Positions 16,081-25,140 of a DNA stretch of 27,799 nt are shown here, piece after piece; position 1 is the first letter of the stretch, and each line of letters opens with the position of its first letter. The notes under the pieces are model-generated. The model was given only the letters and a program-made list of their open reading frames with translations. It was not told the origin of the DNA and ran no database searches. The DNA comes from Litorimonas sp963922935. Its GTDB lineage: Bacteria > Pseudomonadota > Alphaproteobacteria > Caulobacterales > Maricaulaceae. The stretch is from the NCBI GenBank assembly GCA_963922935.1, contig CAWUKE010000008.1, positions 1 to 27,799 of the forward strand. Direction: 5' to 3'. A program made the translations under genes and the position numbers.

Positions 16081-17513
16081 TGATCACAGCGACGACATTC
16101 AAAGACCGCCGCGTCGTTGTTTTCGGCTTGGGCCGAACAGGTGTGACCGCGGCGCTATCCCTGCAAGCCGGAGGCGCCGAGGTTTGGGCGTGGGATGATA
16201 AAGAGGCAGGTCGCGCTGCCGCGTCTTCCGCAGGCGTGCAGGTCCGTAACCCTCGCAAGCAAGACTGGTCAAAGTTTGACGAACTGGTTCTGTCCCCGGG
16301 TGTGCCCCATGATCTACCCGAGCCACATTGGTCCGCCGTTGAGGCGAAGGCGGCGGGCGTTCCGATCATCTGCGATATCGAAATTCTCGCGCGCGAAGTG
16401 AACGCACAGCCAGACAGTAATCGGCCTAAGATCGTCGCGATCACAGGCACGAACGGCAAATCGACAACAACGTCCCTGATTGGACACATTCTCAAATCGA
16501 TGGGCAAAGATGCGCAAATCGGTGGGAATATTGGGCGAGGCGTTCTCGATCTCGACCGCATGCATTCCGGCAGTTATTATGTGATCGAACTCTCCAGCTA
16601 TCAGTTGGAGCGGACGCAAAGCTTGCGAGCAAACGCGGCGGTGCTACTGAACCTTTCGCCGGATCATCTAGACCGACATGGGACAATGGAAGCTTACGGC
16701 GATGCAAAGCAGCGCATATTCTCCAACCAAACTCAAGATGATGCCGTCATCGTTGGCGTCGATGACGAGTTTGGGCGCACGCTGACGACGGCGCTTAAAG
16801 TCAAGAATGGACGGCGCATCATTCCCGTATCGTCCAAGCGGGCTCTCGGGCACGGCGTATTTGCGCTGGGCGGCAAGCTAATGGACCGCACAGGGAAGCG
16901 TGGTAAAACAGTGTGCGATCTGCTTTCTGCAAAAGCGCTAGAGGGCGCTCACAATGCGCAAAATGCAGCCGCGGCCTATGCGGCGGTTGCGGCCTTGGGA
17001 TTGGACCCTAAAGCGATAGGCAGTGCTATCCTGTCTTTCCCCGGACTAGCGCACCGTATGGAAACGGTTGGCCAATTGGGGAAGGTGCGTTTCGTCAATG
17101 ACAGCAAAGCCACCAATGCAGACGCCGTTCGCCAAGCGTTAGGCAGCTATGACAATGTCTACTGGATCGCCGGGGGGATTGCTAAAGAGGGCGGCTTAGA
17201 GCCTGTTACGGATCTTTTTGATAGAGTGTCCAAAGCCTATCTGATCGGTGAAGCCGCGAAGCCGTTCGCGCGGACTTTGCGCGGCGCAGATGTGCCGTTC
17301 AAACTGTCTGGCGCGTTAGAGATGGCGGTCGTTTGCGCCGCCAGGGATGCCTTAGAATCCAAACACGCCAATCCGATCGTCTTGCTTTCCCCAGCCTGCG
17401 CCAGCTTTGATCAGTTTGCCAATTTCGAAGTGCGTGGCGATGCTTTCCGCGACGCGGTTCAGTCCTTGATTGAGGTCTGTCGCCCTAAAACAGCGAAAGG
17501 GTCAGCGGCATGA
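16080..17513 (+). CDS. murD: UDP-MurNAc-L-Ala:D-Glu ligase MurD
   Basis: Mur ligase of 477 residues adding D-glutamate as second stem residue. The start is the ATG at 16080 overlapping the mraY stop (TAATG); the frame is open further upstream inside mraY but that translation is not MurD-like. The N-terminal Rossmann domain (VVVFGLGRTGVTAALSLQAGG), LSPGVP, P-loop GTNGKST (123-129), GGNIGRGVLDL, ELSSYQLE and the late LLSPACASFDQF are all family signatures. A 4-base overlap leads into ftsW. Confidence 0.96.
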   Translation: MITATTFKDRRVVVFGLGRTGVTAALSLQAGGAEVWAWDDKEAGRAAASSAGVQVRNPRKQDWSKFDELVLSPGVPHDLPEPHWSAVEAKAAGVPIICDIEILAREVNAQPDSNRPKIVAITGTNGKSTTTSLIGHILKSMGKDAQIGGNIGRGVLDLDRMHSGSYYVIELSSYQLERTQSLRANAAVLLNLSPDHLDRHGTMEAYGDAKQRIFSNQTQDDAVIVGVDDEFGRTLTTALKVKNGRRIIPVSSKRALGHGVFALGGKLMDRTGKRGKTVCDLLSAKALEGAHNAQNAAAAYAAVAALGLDPKAIGSAILSFPGLAHRMETVGQLGKVRFVNDSKATNADAVRQALGSYDNVYWIAGGIAKEGGLEPVTDLFDRVSKAYLIGEAAKPFARTLRGADVPFKLSGALEMAVVCAARDALESKHANPIVLLSPACASFDQFANFEVRGDAFRDAVQSLIEVCRPKTAKGSAA

Positions 17514-18661
17514 AAACCCTTCGCCTGCCCATGCCGTCAACGCTTACAGATCGGTCGCGTCGATTTTTGCTGGCCGAGTGGTGGCGATCCGTTGACCAAG
17601 TAACGCTTATCCTCCTGCTTTGTCTGCTCTGTGCCGGGTTGGTTTTGTCCATGGCGGCCAGTCCCGCCGCCAGTGCGCGCTACGGCATTGCTAATCCGTT
17701 TTATTTCCTCATGCGACATATGATGTTTGTCGTGGTCGGGTTTAGCGGGGCCGTCTTTGTTTCTTTGTTTGAGCCGCGAGGCGCCCGTCGTATCGGTGTG
17801 CTGGCCTTAATCGGCGCGTCGTTCGTGATGCTCATGCTGCCGAGCCTGGGTTATGAGGTGAAGGGCGCGGTGAGGTGGGTTCGGATCGGATCTTTCGGCC
17901 TGCAGCCTTCAGAATTTGCGAAGCCCGCTTTCATCGTTTTTGCCGCTTGGATGTTTTCCAGCGCCAAACGGGACCCCGGTATTCCGGCTGTGGCGATTGT
18001 TCTCGCGGTTTACCTGGCGCTTATTGTCATGCTCATATTACAGCCTGATTTCGGTCAAAGTTTTCTACTAACTCTATGTTTCGCCGCCGTATTCTTCTTT
18101 GCGGGTATGTCATTGGGGTGGGTGTTAGTGATGCTAGGCGTGACAATGATCGGGGCGGTGGGCGCTTATTTGGCTTTGCCGCATGTCCGCGCGCGGGTCA
18201 GCGCCTTCTTATCCCCTGACAAGGCCGACGGCTATCAAACCGAAAAAGCCTTGGAAGCGATTGCGGGTGGCGGCTTTTTCGGGCGCGGCCCGGGTGAAGG
18301 GGCCGTCAAATATGTCCTGCCAGATGGGCACACAGATTTCATCTTTAGTGTCGGCGTTGAAGAATTCGGCTTTTTGATCAGTGCTATGCTCGTCTTGCTC
18401 ATCGCGGCTTTTGTCGTTCGGGCCTTCTCAAATGCGCTGCGTTTAAATGATCATTTTTGCCAGCTGGCAACAGCAGGCCTGGCGACAATGATCGGCATGC
18501 AGGCCATCATCAATCTGTTCGTGAATTTGAATATGGCACCCAGTAAGGGGATGACACTGCCTTTCATTTCTTACGGCGGTTCAAGTCTTTTATCACTCTG
18601 CTTTGCGGCGGGGTTGATCCTTGCCTTTACGCGCAAACGCCCCGGAGCGTATCGAGCGTGA
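17510..18661 (+). CDS. ftsW: Septal peptidoglycan polymerase FtsW
   Basis: SEDS-family polytopic membrane glycosyltransferase of 383 residues that polymerises lipid II at the septum in complex with FtsI. The cytosolic N-terminus (about 30 residues) is followed by about ten TM segments. Conserved parts include the region around VRWVRIGSFGLQPSEFAKPAFI, LQPDFGQSFLLT, and the C-terminal GMTLPFISYGGSSLLSLCFAAGLIL, typical of FtsW/RodA. It is assigned to FtsW over RodA because of its dcw position between murD and murG. Its GTGA end overlaps murG. Confidence 0.96.
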   Translation: MKTLRLPMPSTLTDRSRRFLLAEWWRSVDQVTLILLLCLLCAGLVLSMAASPAASARYGIANPFYFLMRHMMFVVVGFSGAVFVSLFEPRGARRIGVLALIGASFVMLMLPSLGYEVKGAVRWVRIGSFGLQPSEFAKPAFIVFAAWMFSSAKRDPGIPAVAIVLAVYLALIVMLILQPDFGQSFLLTLCFAAVFFFAGMSLGWVLVMLGVTMIGAVGAYLALPHVRARVSAFLSPDKADGYQTEKALEAIAGGGFFGRGPGEGAVKYVLPDGHTDFIFSVGVEEFGFLISAMLVLLIAAFVVRAFSNALRLNDHFCQLATAGLATMIGMQAIINLFVNLNMAPSKGMTLPFISYGGSSLLSLCFAAGLILAFTRKRPGAYRA

Positions 18662-19737
18662 GGGCGCTTCTAGCAGCCGGCGGTACAGGCGGACATATGT
18701 TTCCGGCACAAAGCCTGTCCGAAGAACTTGGGCGCATGGGCTGGCAATGCGCGATGATCACGGATGGGCGAGGCCGAAAGCACACGGGGCGTATTAAGGC
18801 CGATCCCATCATAGAGGTGAAAGCCGCTAGCATCAGTCCGCGCAAACCGATTCAAGCCATCCGCGGATCTCTGCAGTTGGCCCAAGGGGTCCGCCAGGCA
18901 AAAGCGTTCATACGTGACTGGAAACCTGACGTTGTCGTCGGCTTCGGCGGCTATCCAAGTTTTCCAGCGTTGCGCGCCGCAGAGAGCCTGAACGTGCCGC
19001 GTGTCATTCATGAGCAGAATGCTGTGCTGGGACGTGTGAACCGTGTGTTCGCCCGAAAAGCGACTGTGGTGGCCAGTGGGTTCGAAGCCTTGGCCAAGCT
19101 GCCACAGGGCGCGAACCATGTGGTCGTGGGGAATCCCTTAAGGGACACGCTTTTACAAGCTGCACCCAAACCCGATCAAAGTCCAAAGACGAACGCTAAG
19201 AAAAACATTCTGATCGTTGGCGGGTCTCTCGGCGCCAATATCCTGTCCGATATTGTTCCAGCGGCAATTGTCGCTTTGGACGAAACCCAGAAAAAAGGTC
19301 TTAGCATCGTTCAGCAAGCCACGGCCTCGCGTTTAGACTCGGCAAAGCAGACTTATGCGGATGCAAATATTTCTGCCACGGTGGAGACCTTTTTTACCGA
19401 TATTCATGATCATTTGGCGCGCGCTGATCTGATCATTGCCCGCGCTGGCGCCTCATCCGTTTCTGAAATCGCATTGATGGGCAAACCCTCAATCCTCATT
19501 CCTCTAGGCATTGCTATGGATGATCATCAAACGGCCAATGCAAAGGCGCTAGAACGCCTTGGGGCTGCCGTGATTATGCCCGAAAGTGAATTCACGGCGG
19601 AGCGGTTATCGCAACTGCTAACGGAGCTATTAAGTGCGCCAGACCGCCTTGACCAAATGGGCCGAAACGCCACAAAGCTCGCCCGTCCAGAGGCGGCCCG
19701 TGACTTGGCCGCGCTCGTCATGCAAGCCGCCCAATAG
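18658..19737 (+). CDS. murG: Lipid II synthase MurG
   Basis: Membrane-associated GT-B glycosyltransferase of 359 residues adding GlcNAc to lipid I. The start is a GTG in a 4-base overlap with ftsW (GTGA). The first glycine loop GGTGGH is at 8-13, VVGFGGYPSFPALRAA and VIHEQNAVLGRVNR follow in the N-domain, and the C-domain has ILIVGGSLGANILSDIVP and IARAGASSVSEIALMGKPSILIPL, the UDP-GlcNAc site. The end is 31 bases before the chosen murC start, the largest gap between genes inside the cluster. Confidence 0.96.
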   Translation: MRALLAAGGTGGHMFPAQSLSEELGRMGWQCAMITDGRGRKHTGRIKADPIIEVKAASISPRKPIQAIRGSLQLAQGVRQAKAFIRDWKPDVVVGFGGYPSFPALRAAESLNVPRVIHEQNAVLGRVNRVFARKATVVASGFEALAKLPQGANHVVVGNPLRDTLLQAAPKPDQSPKTNAKKNILIVGGSLGANILSDIVPAAIVALDETQKKGLSIVQQATASRLDSAKQTYADANISATVETFFTDIHDHLARADLIIARAGASSVSEIALMGKPSILIPLGIAMDDHQTANAKALERLGAAVIMPESEFTAERLSQLLTELLSAPDRLDQMGRNATKLARPEAARDLAALVMQAAQ

Positions 19738-19768
19738 GGCTCCAGAGTTTCATCCAGAGGTTCGTCTC

Positions 19769-21190
19769 TTGACCGAAAGACCTAAACGCAATCTGGCCAC
19801 CAAAGTGCCGTTCGATATGGGGCCGATCCATTTCGTTGGGATTGGCGGGATCGGCATGAGCGGCATTGCCGAAGTCATGCTCAATCTTGGCTATCAGGTC
19901 CAAGGCTCTGATATGCGCGAAAGCGCTATTACCGAACGGCTTAAAGGCCTCGGGGCGACGATTTTCATCGGTCAGAAGGCCGAGCAGGTTGTGGGCGCTG
20001 GCGCCATTGTCATGAGTAGTGCGATCAAATCAGATAACCCTGAATTGGTCGAAGCCCGCGCCCGGTCTATTCCGGTGGTACGCCGTGCAGAAATGCTCGC
20101 GGAGCTTATGCGTCTGAAATGGACAGTCGCGGTCGGTGGGACTCACGGCAAAACGACGACGACAACGATGATTGCCGCGCTTCTCGAAGGTGGGGGCTTA
20201 GATCCCACGGTCATCAATGGCGGGATTATCAATGCTTACGGCTCTAATGCGAAACTAGGTCTCGGCAAATGGATGGTGGTTGAGGCGGACGAAAGTGATG
20301 GGTCATTCCTGAAGTTACTGCCTACGGTTGCTGTCGTCACCAATATCGATCCCGAACATATGGAGCATTACAAGACGTTCGACGTCCTGCAGCGAGCGTT
20401 TGATACCTTTGTTGAAAACCTACCGTTTTATGGTTTCGCCATTCTTTGCACGGATGATCCGAACGTTCAGGCTTTGGTCGCGCGAGTCACGGATCGCCGC
20501 GTCATCACCTATGGCTTTAACCCGCAAGCCGATGTGCGGGCGCATGATTTGGAACTTACGCCAGAAGGCACGCATTTCACGGTCACCTTCCGCGAAGATG
20601 AGAGCCCAACGGTTTGGTCTGATCTGTTCCTGCCGATGGCAGGTCGTCATAATACACAAAACGTCCTTTCTGCGATTGCGGTCGCGCGTGAACTCGGCAT
20701 GAGCGAGGCGGACGTAAGAGACGCGCTCAAAGCATTCGGCGGCGTCAAACGCCGTTTCACCCCGGTTGGCGAATGGAACGGTGTGACCATCATTGATGAT
20801 TATGGCCACCACCCGGTTGAAATTGCTGCCGTCTTGCAAGCGGCCCGGCAGGTCGCAAACGGGAAGGTGCACGCTGTGATGCAGCCGCACCGCTATTCAC
20901 GCCTCGGCGACCTGTTCGAAGACTTTTCAACCTGCTTCAATGATGCGGACAGTGTTCTCGTAGCCGATGTTTATGCTGCGGGTGAAGCCCCTGTCGAAGG
21001 CGTTTCCGGCCCCGCCCTTGTTAACAGCCTGCAAAGTCACGGTCATCGCAATGCGCAGATGACGACCAAGGCGAGCCTGGCGGCGGACATCAAAGCCCGC
21101 TTAGAGCCGGGGGATTTGGTCATCTGTCTCGGCGCTGGCGACATTACGCACTGGGCCGCTGGGCTAGCGAGCGCCTTGGAGGCCGCTTGA
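19769..21190 (+). CDS. murC: UDP-MurNAc:L-alanine ligase MurC
   Basis: First Mur ligase, 473 residues from the chosen start, adding L-Ala to UDP-MurNAc. The frame is open far back into murG, so the start must be judged. TTG at 19769 has AGAGG (19755-19759) at suitable distance and yields a short basic leader before PFDMGPIHFVGIGGIGMSGIAEV, as in many alphaproteobacterial MurC. An ATG at 19817 would begin right at MGPIHF and is the alternative. The ATP loop GTHGKTTT lies at 124-131, followed by EADESDGSFLKLLP, NIDPEHMEHY, DDYGHHPVEI and QPHRYSR. It overlaps murB by 4 bases (TTGA). Confidence 0.94.
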   Translation: MTERPKRNLATKVPFDMGPIHFVGIGGIGMSGIAEVMLNLGYQVQGSDMRESAITERLKGLGATIFIGQKAEQVVGAGAIVMSSAIKSDNPELVEARARSIPVVRRAEMLAELMRLKWTVAVGGTHGKTTTTTMIAALLEGGGLDPTVINGGIINAYGSNAKLGLGKWMVVEADESDGSFLKLLPTVAVVTNIDPEHMEHYKTFDVLQRAFDTFVENLPFYGFAILCTDDPNVQALVARVTDRRVITYGFNPQADVRAHDLELTPEGTHFTVTFREDESPTVWSDLFLPMAGRHNTQNVLSAIAVARELGMSEADVRDALKAFGGVKRRFTPVGEWNGVTIIDDYGHHPVEIAAVLQAARQVANGKVHAVMQPHRYSRLGDLFEDFSTCFNDADSVLVADVYAAGEAPVEGVSGPALVNSLQSHGHRNAQMTTKASLAADIKARLEPGDLVICLGAGDITHWAAGLASALEAA

Positions 21191-22074
21191 TCCGTCATCT
21201 GGAAGTTCGAGGCTCTTTAAAGCCCAACGTCCCGCTCGCGCCTTACACGTGGCTACGGGTCGGTGGGCCTGCGGATTGGTTTTTCATGCCTAAGGATGAA
21301 GCCGACCTGGCGCTGTTTCTGTCTTCCATTGATCCAGACATGCCTGTCACGACCCTCGGCGTCGCCTCAAACACACTTGTGCGCGACGGCGGAATTGAAG
21401 GCGTCGTGATCCGCCTTGGACCGCAATTTGGGAAAGTCCGGATTGAAGACAATCGCGTGATCGCAGGGGCAGCGGCTTTGGATGCGCGGGTGGCGAAAGA
21501 GGCGGCGAAAGCCGGCATTGCGGGCTTAGAATTTTACGCGGGCGTTCCGGGGACGATCGGCGGGGCTTTGCGGATGAATGCAGGGTGCTACGGCAGCGAG
21601 ACAGCGGATGTCGTGAAGCAGGTGGTCGCACTCGAACGCTCCGGCCGCCGCGTTGAGCTATCCGTCGAAGAGATGGGGTATCGCTACCGCCACTCTGCGG
21701 CGCCGAGCGACCTCATCTTTGTGGAAGCTGTCTTTGAAGGGCAGCCTGATGAACCAGACGCAATTTTGTCGAGGATGGAGGCGATCACGGAAAAGCGTGA
21801 AAGCTCACAGCCCATCCGTGAGAAAACGGGGGGCTCGACGTTTAAGAACCCCGAAGGGCATTCCAGTTGGAAACTGATTGATGCGGCGGGCTTGCGCGGT
21901 TTCCGTGTGGGTGGAGCACAGATGAGCGAGCAACATTGCAACTTTATGATCAATGCCGACAATGCGACAGCCTCAGACCTAGAGAGCTTAGGCGAAACGG
22001 TCCGCGCAAAAGTCCTAGAAAGCCAAGGCGTTGAATTGGATTGGGAAGTGCGTCGAATCGGACGGTCCGCATGA
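21187..22074 (+). CDS. murB: UDP-N-acetylenolpyruvoylglucosamine reductase MurB
   Basis: FAD/NADPH-dependent enzyme of 295 residues reducing UDP-GlcNAc-enolpyruvate to UDP-MurNAc. It starts at TTG 21187 in a TTGA overlap with murC. FAD-binding parts are TWLRVGGPADWFFMP (about 21-35), SNTLVRDGGIEGVVIRL and YAGVPGTIGGALRMNAGCYG. GGSTFKNPEG holds the proton-donor Ser217, and SWKLIDAAGLRGFRVGGAQMSEQHCNF is the C-terminal block. The GSTFKNP form and short length indicate the compact type II MurB class rather than the E. coli type. ATGA overlap with ddl. Confidence 0.95.
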   Translation: MIRHLEVRGSLKPNVPLAPYTWLRVGGPADWFFMPKDEADLALFLSSIDPDMPVTTLGVASNTLVRDGGIEGVVIRLGPQFGKVRIEDNRVIAGAAALDARVAKEAAKAGIAGLEFYAGVPGTIGGALRMNAGCYGSETADVVKQVVALERSGRRVELSVEEMGYRYRHSAAPSDLIFVEAVFEGQPDEPDAILSRMEAITEKRESSQPIREKTGGSTFKNPEGHSSWKLIDAAGLRGFRVGGAQMSEQHCNFMINADNATASDLESLGETVRAKVLESQGVELDWEVRRIGRSA

Positions 22075-23060
22075 AACGGGTCGCGGTTCTTCTAGGCGGA
22101 ATTAGCGCGGAGCGAGAAGTCAGTCTCGTTTCAGGTTCGGCTTGTGCCAAGGCGCTACGCAGTGAAGGGTATGACGTTGTCGAAATTGACGCCCATCCGG
22201 ATCGACTAGCTGCTGATATTCGCGCTGCTAAGGCTGATGTCATCTTCAACGCCTTACATGGCGATTGGGGCGAGGACGGCGAAGTCCAAGGCATCCTCGA
22301 AGCCGCTCAAATTCCCTACACCCATAGTGGCGTTGCCGCGTCGCGCATGGCGATGGACAAGGACTTTGCAAAATCTGTTTTCGCTTTGCACGGCATCACG
22401 GTCGCCAGCGGTGTAACAGCGCGCCGCGATAGGATCACAAAAGGCGGCGTGCTGCCCGTGCCTTATGTTGTGAAGCCGAATGGCTCGGGGTCGTCCGCGA
22501 GCGTTTATATCGTTACTGAGGAAACGGAAGCGGTCTTGGCGAGGATCGGCGCTGATGAGGGCTTGGGGGAGGCGCCCGTCATTGAAGCCTATATTCCCGG
22601 TCGAGAGCTTACGGTGGCGGTGATCGGTGGACGACCCCTTTGCGTGACTGAAATCCGCCCCGCTTCTGGCTGGTACGATTATGACGCTAAATATGCCGAA
22701 GGGGGGTCTGTTCATGTTGTTGGGGCAGATATCCCGAGCTCTGTGACCGCATTAGCGCTCGAATGGGCCGCTCTCGCCCACAAGGCCTTGGGTTGTTTTG
22801 GCGTGACCCGGGCGGATTTCAGATTTGATGACAGAAATCTGCCGAAAAACCCGACGCGCGCGGATGTGGTAAACAAATTGGTAATCTTGGAGATCAATAC
22901 TCAGCCCGGGATGACTCCGACTTCGCTCGTGCCTGAGCAGTGCGAAGCAGAAGGCATGGGGTTTGGTGCGCTATGTCGTTGGATGGTTGAGGAGGCCTCA
23001 TGGCCAAGAATAGCAGGGGGGATCGCAAAGGGGGCGGCGTCACACGTGTCAGCCCGCTAA
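22071..23060 (+). CDS. ddl: D-alanine--D-alanine ligase Ddl
   Basis: ATP-grasp enzyme of 329 residues making the dipeptide used by MurF. The ATG at 22071 overlaps the murB stop; an in-frame earlier start at 22041 lies inside murB and is rejected. N-terminal VAVLLGGISAEREVSLVSG, then FNALHGDWGEDGEVQGILEAAQIPYTHSGV, PYVVKPNGSGSS (ATP-binding Lys), AYIPGRELTVAVIG and ILEINTQPGMTPTSLVPEQ are all present. The last 61 bases overlap ftsQ, whose ribosome site lies within ddl codons. Confidence 0.96.
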   Translation: MKRVAVLLGGISAEREVSLVSGSACAKALRSEGYDVVEIDAHPDRLAADIRAAKADVIFNALHGDWGEDGEVQGILEAAQIPYTHSGVAASRMAMDKDFAKSVFALHGITVASGVTARRDRITKGGVLPVPYVVKPNGSGSSASVYIVTEETEAVLARIGADEGLGEAPVIEAYIPGRELTVAVIGGRPLCVTEIRPASGWYDYDAKYAEGGSVHVVGADIPSSVTALALEWAALAHKALGCFGVTRADFRFDDRNLPKNPTRADVVNKLVILEINTQPGMTPTSLVPEQCEAEGMGFGALCRWMVEEASWPRIAGGIAKGAASHVSAR

Positions 23061-23884
23061 AGCCCGACCTGCGCGGCGCGAGCCGCTTGGTTCAAAGCCG
23101 CGTGCATGCCGGCTTGAGAGCCGCAACCTATAATCGGCGATCCATGATCCGAAGCGTGGCTTCGATCCTGACCGCTCTGTTCTTGCTAACATTTGTGGCG
23201 CTGTGGCTGGGCGGTTATCTGCCGGCGGTTCGGCAGGGCATAGCGGACTATAAACAAGACCGACTGATGGCGATGGGCTTTGTTGTCGAACAAATCGACG
23301 TGATGGGCGAGGGACGGCTTAACGAAGCCGATGTCCGCGCCGCGATTGGTATTTATCAGGGCGACTATTTCTTCGACACGGATTTGCAGCGCGCCCAAGA
23401 GCGCACAGAAAGCCTGCCATGGGTCGACCGCGCCGTTGTGCGCCGCCTATGGCCGAACCGCATTGTTGTGCAATTGGTCGAAACAACACCCGTCGCATTT
23501 TACCAAGAAAACGGACAAATTTACCTGGCCGACTCCAAGGGGGCCATTGTCGCCCCTTTGACAGAAGAAACAGCTGCACTGCCGGCTGGTTTGCGTTTGT
23601 TCACCGGCCCTGAGGCGACGCAGCACGCGTCTGAGATTTCTGGTTTGCTGGAATATTTTCCCACTGTCTGGGATCAAACGGAAGCACTGACACGTCATGT
23701 GTCCGGGCGTTGGGATCTGACGCTGGAAAAGGGCTTAGTCCTGCGATTGCCACAAGAAGATGCCTCTACCGCTTTGTTGCGTTTTTCTAGAATTGATCCT
23801 CAAGCGTTGGAAAATGTCCAAATCGTCGACATGCGTTTGTCAGACCGGATTACACTCACCCCAAAAGATCTAACCCAAACGTGA
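23000..23884 (+). CDS. ftsQ: Cell division protein FtsQ
   Basis: Bitopic divisome protein of 294 residues bridging FtsL/FtsB and early division proteins. It starts at ATG 23000 with a strong GAGGAGG (22989-22995) four bases upstream; the first 61 bases lie inside ddl in another frame. A basic cytosolic tail (1-50) precedes one TM (about 52-72), then the POTRA domain starting near VVEQIDVMGEGRLNEADVRAAIG (about 95-117) and the beta domain with LPWVDRAVVRRLWPNRIVVQLVETTPVAFYQ. The long basic N-tail is typical of alphaproteobacterial FtsQ. GTGA overlap with ftsA. Confidence 0.94.
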   Translation: MAKNSRGDRKGGGVTRVSPLKPDLRGASRLVQSRVHAGLRAATYNRRSMIRSVASILTALFLLTFVALWLGGYLPAVRQGIADYKQDRLMAMGFVVEQIDVMGEGRLNEADVRAAIGIYQGDYFFDTDLQRAQERTESLPWVDRAVVRRLWPNRIVVQLVETTPVAFYQENGQIYLADSKGAIVAPLTEETAALPAGLRLFTGPEATQHASEISGLLEYFPTVWDQTEALTRHVSGRWDLTLEKGLVLRLPQEDASTALLRFSRIDPQALENVQIVDMRLSDRITLTPKDLTQT

Positions 23885-25140
23885 GCGGGAAGCGCGCCGA
23901 AACGGTCTGCGTTCTCGACATTGGGTCGAGCAAGATTACGTGCCTGATCGGTGCGAAAGACGCGGGTATTGGGGTTCGAGTCCTAGGCCACGGCACGGCG
24001 GTGTCTCACGGCGTGAAATCTGGCGCGGTTGTTGATCTGGCAGAGGCAGAACTGGGCATTCGTAAAGCTGTTGAGAAAGCCGAACGGGCGGCTGGTGTCA
24101 CAGTTCACGGCGTATCTGTAAATGTCGGCCTGCGGAGCCTGACATCCCGTCATATGCAGGTCCAAACAGAGTTTGCCTCTGGGGCGATTGAAGATCGTAA
24201 TTTGAAGCGTGTGATCGGCACGTCGCTCTCAAAGACCGCGACACCTGACTACGCTATCCTTCATGCGCTGCCACTCGATTGGGACGTTGACGGCGAAACG
24301 GGTATTCGCGATCCGCGCGGGATGTTCGGGCAGCGCCTTGGCGTGAACATGCATTTTGTAACAGCCGGCATTGGCCCTTTGCGTAATCTCGCCCATTGCA
24401 TTGAGCGCTGCCACCTGTCGCTGCGCTCTGTTACGGTCAATCCTTATGCGGCAGCCCGATCAGTTCTAACGCAAGACGAACGAGACCTTGGGGTGATCCT
24501 CATCGATATGGGCGCAGGCCTAACGACCACATCCGTCTTTCGGGATGACCAACTCCTCCACGTTGATGCGATTAGTGTTGGGGGACAGAATGTAACCTCA
24601 GATATCGCAAGAGGCCTAAATACGCCCATTGAAGCGGCCGAGCGGATTAAGATCATCTACGGCTCCGCCTTGCATGGTGCGCGCGATGAATATGAAACGA
24701 TCCCGTGTCCCCCCGTCGGGGCGATGGATGAGCTGCGTCACGAGTCCAAGTCCTTGTTAACCGGGATTGTCCGGGCGCGTGTCGAAGAGACCTTAGAGCT
24801 TATCCGTGACCGCCTTTACAAAAGCGGCCTAGACGGAGTTTCTGGTCGACAGATCGTCTTGACGGGGGGGGCGGCAAAGCTGTCAGGGCTGCGGGAACTG
24901 ACGGAGCTCGTCTTTAATAAGCGCGTCCGGATCGGCTCTCCACACGGTGTCTTTGGCTTGGATGATCAACTCGATGCACCGGAATATGCCGTGGTGACAG
25001 GGCTGCTCCGCCATGTCTTCGAACCGAGTTCTGAGGCCGTACAGGGGCCGCCGGACCTTTCCGGGCGGCGCTATCAGATGAACCGCTATCAAGGCGGTCC
25101 CATCACGCGCAGCCTGCAATGGTTACGGGAAAATTTCTGA
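23881..25140 (+). CDS. ftsA: Cell division protein FtsA
   Basis: Actin-like membrane tether of FtsZ, 419 residues, starting at GTG 23881 in a 4-base overlap with ftsQ. Phosphate-1 loop VLDIGSSKITCLIG (11-24), phosphate-2 region VILIDMGAGLTTTSVF (205-220) and adenosine motif QIVLTGGAAKLSGL (324-337) are intact. The 1C (SHS2) domain follows the first loop. The C-terminus RSLQWLRENF is the amphipathic membrane-targeting helix. Its normal partner gene ftsZ does not follow; instead there is a 312-base gap and a TadG-like gene. Confidence 0.96.
   Translation: MSGKRAETVCVLDIGSSKITCLIGAKDAGIGVRVLGHGTAVSHGVKSGAVVDLAEAELGIRKAVEKAERAAGVTVHGVSVNVGLRSLTSRHMQVQTEFASGAIEDRNLKRVIGTSLSKTATPDYAILHALPLDWDVDGETGIRDPRGMFGQRLGVNMHFVTAGIGPLRNLAHCIERCHLSLRSVTVNPYAAARSVLTQDERDLGVILIDMGAGLTTTSVFRDDQLLHVDAISVGGQNVTSDIARGLNTPIEAAERIKIIYGSALHGARDEYETIPCPPVGAMDELRHESKSLLTGIVRARVEETLELIRDRLYKSGLDGVSGRQIVLTGGAAKLSGLRELTELVFNKRVRIGSPHGVFGLDDQLDAPEYAVVTGLLRHVFEPSSEAVQGPPDLSGRRYQMNRYQGGPITRSLQWLRENF

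Noticed and set aside
19134..19145. 12-base palindrome TCCCTTAAGGGA in murG
   Set aside because: It falls in conserved coding sequence (GNPLRD) and matches no known operator.
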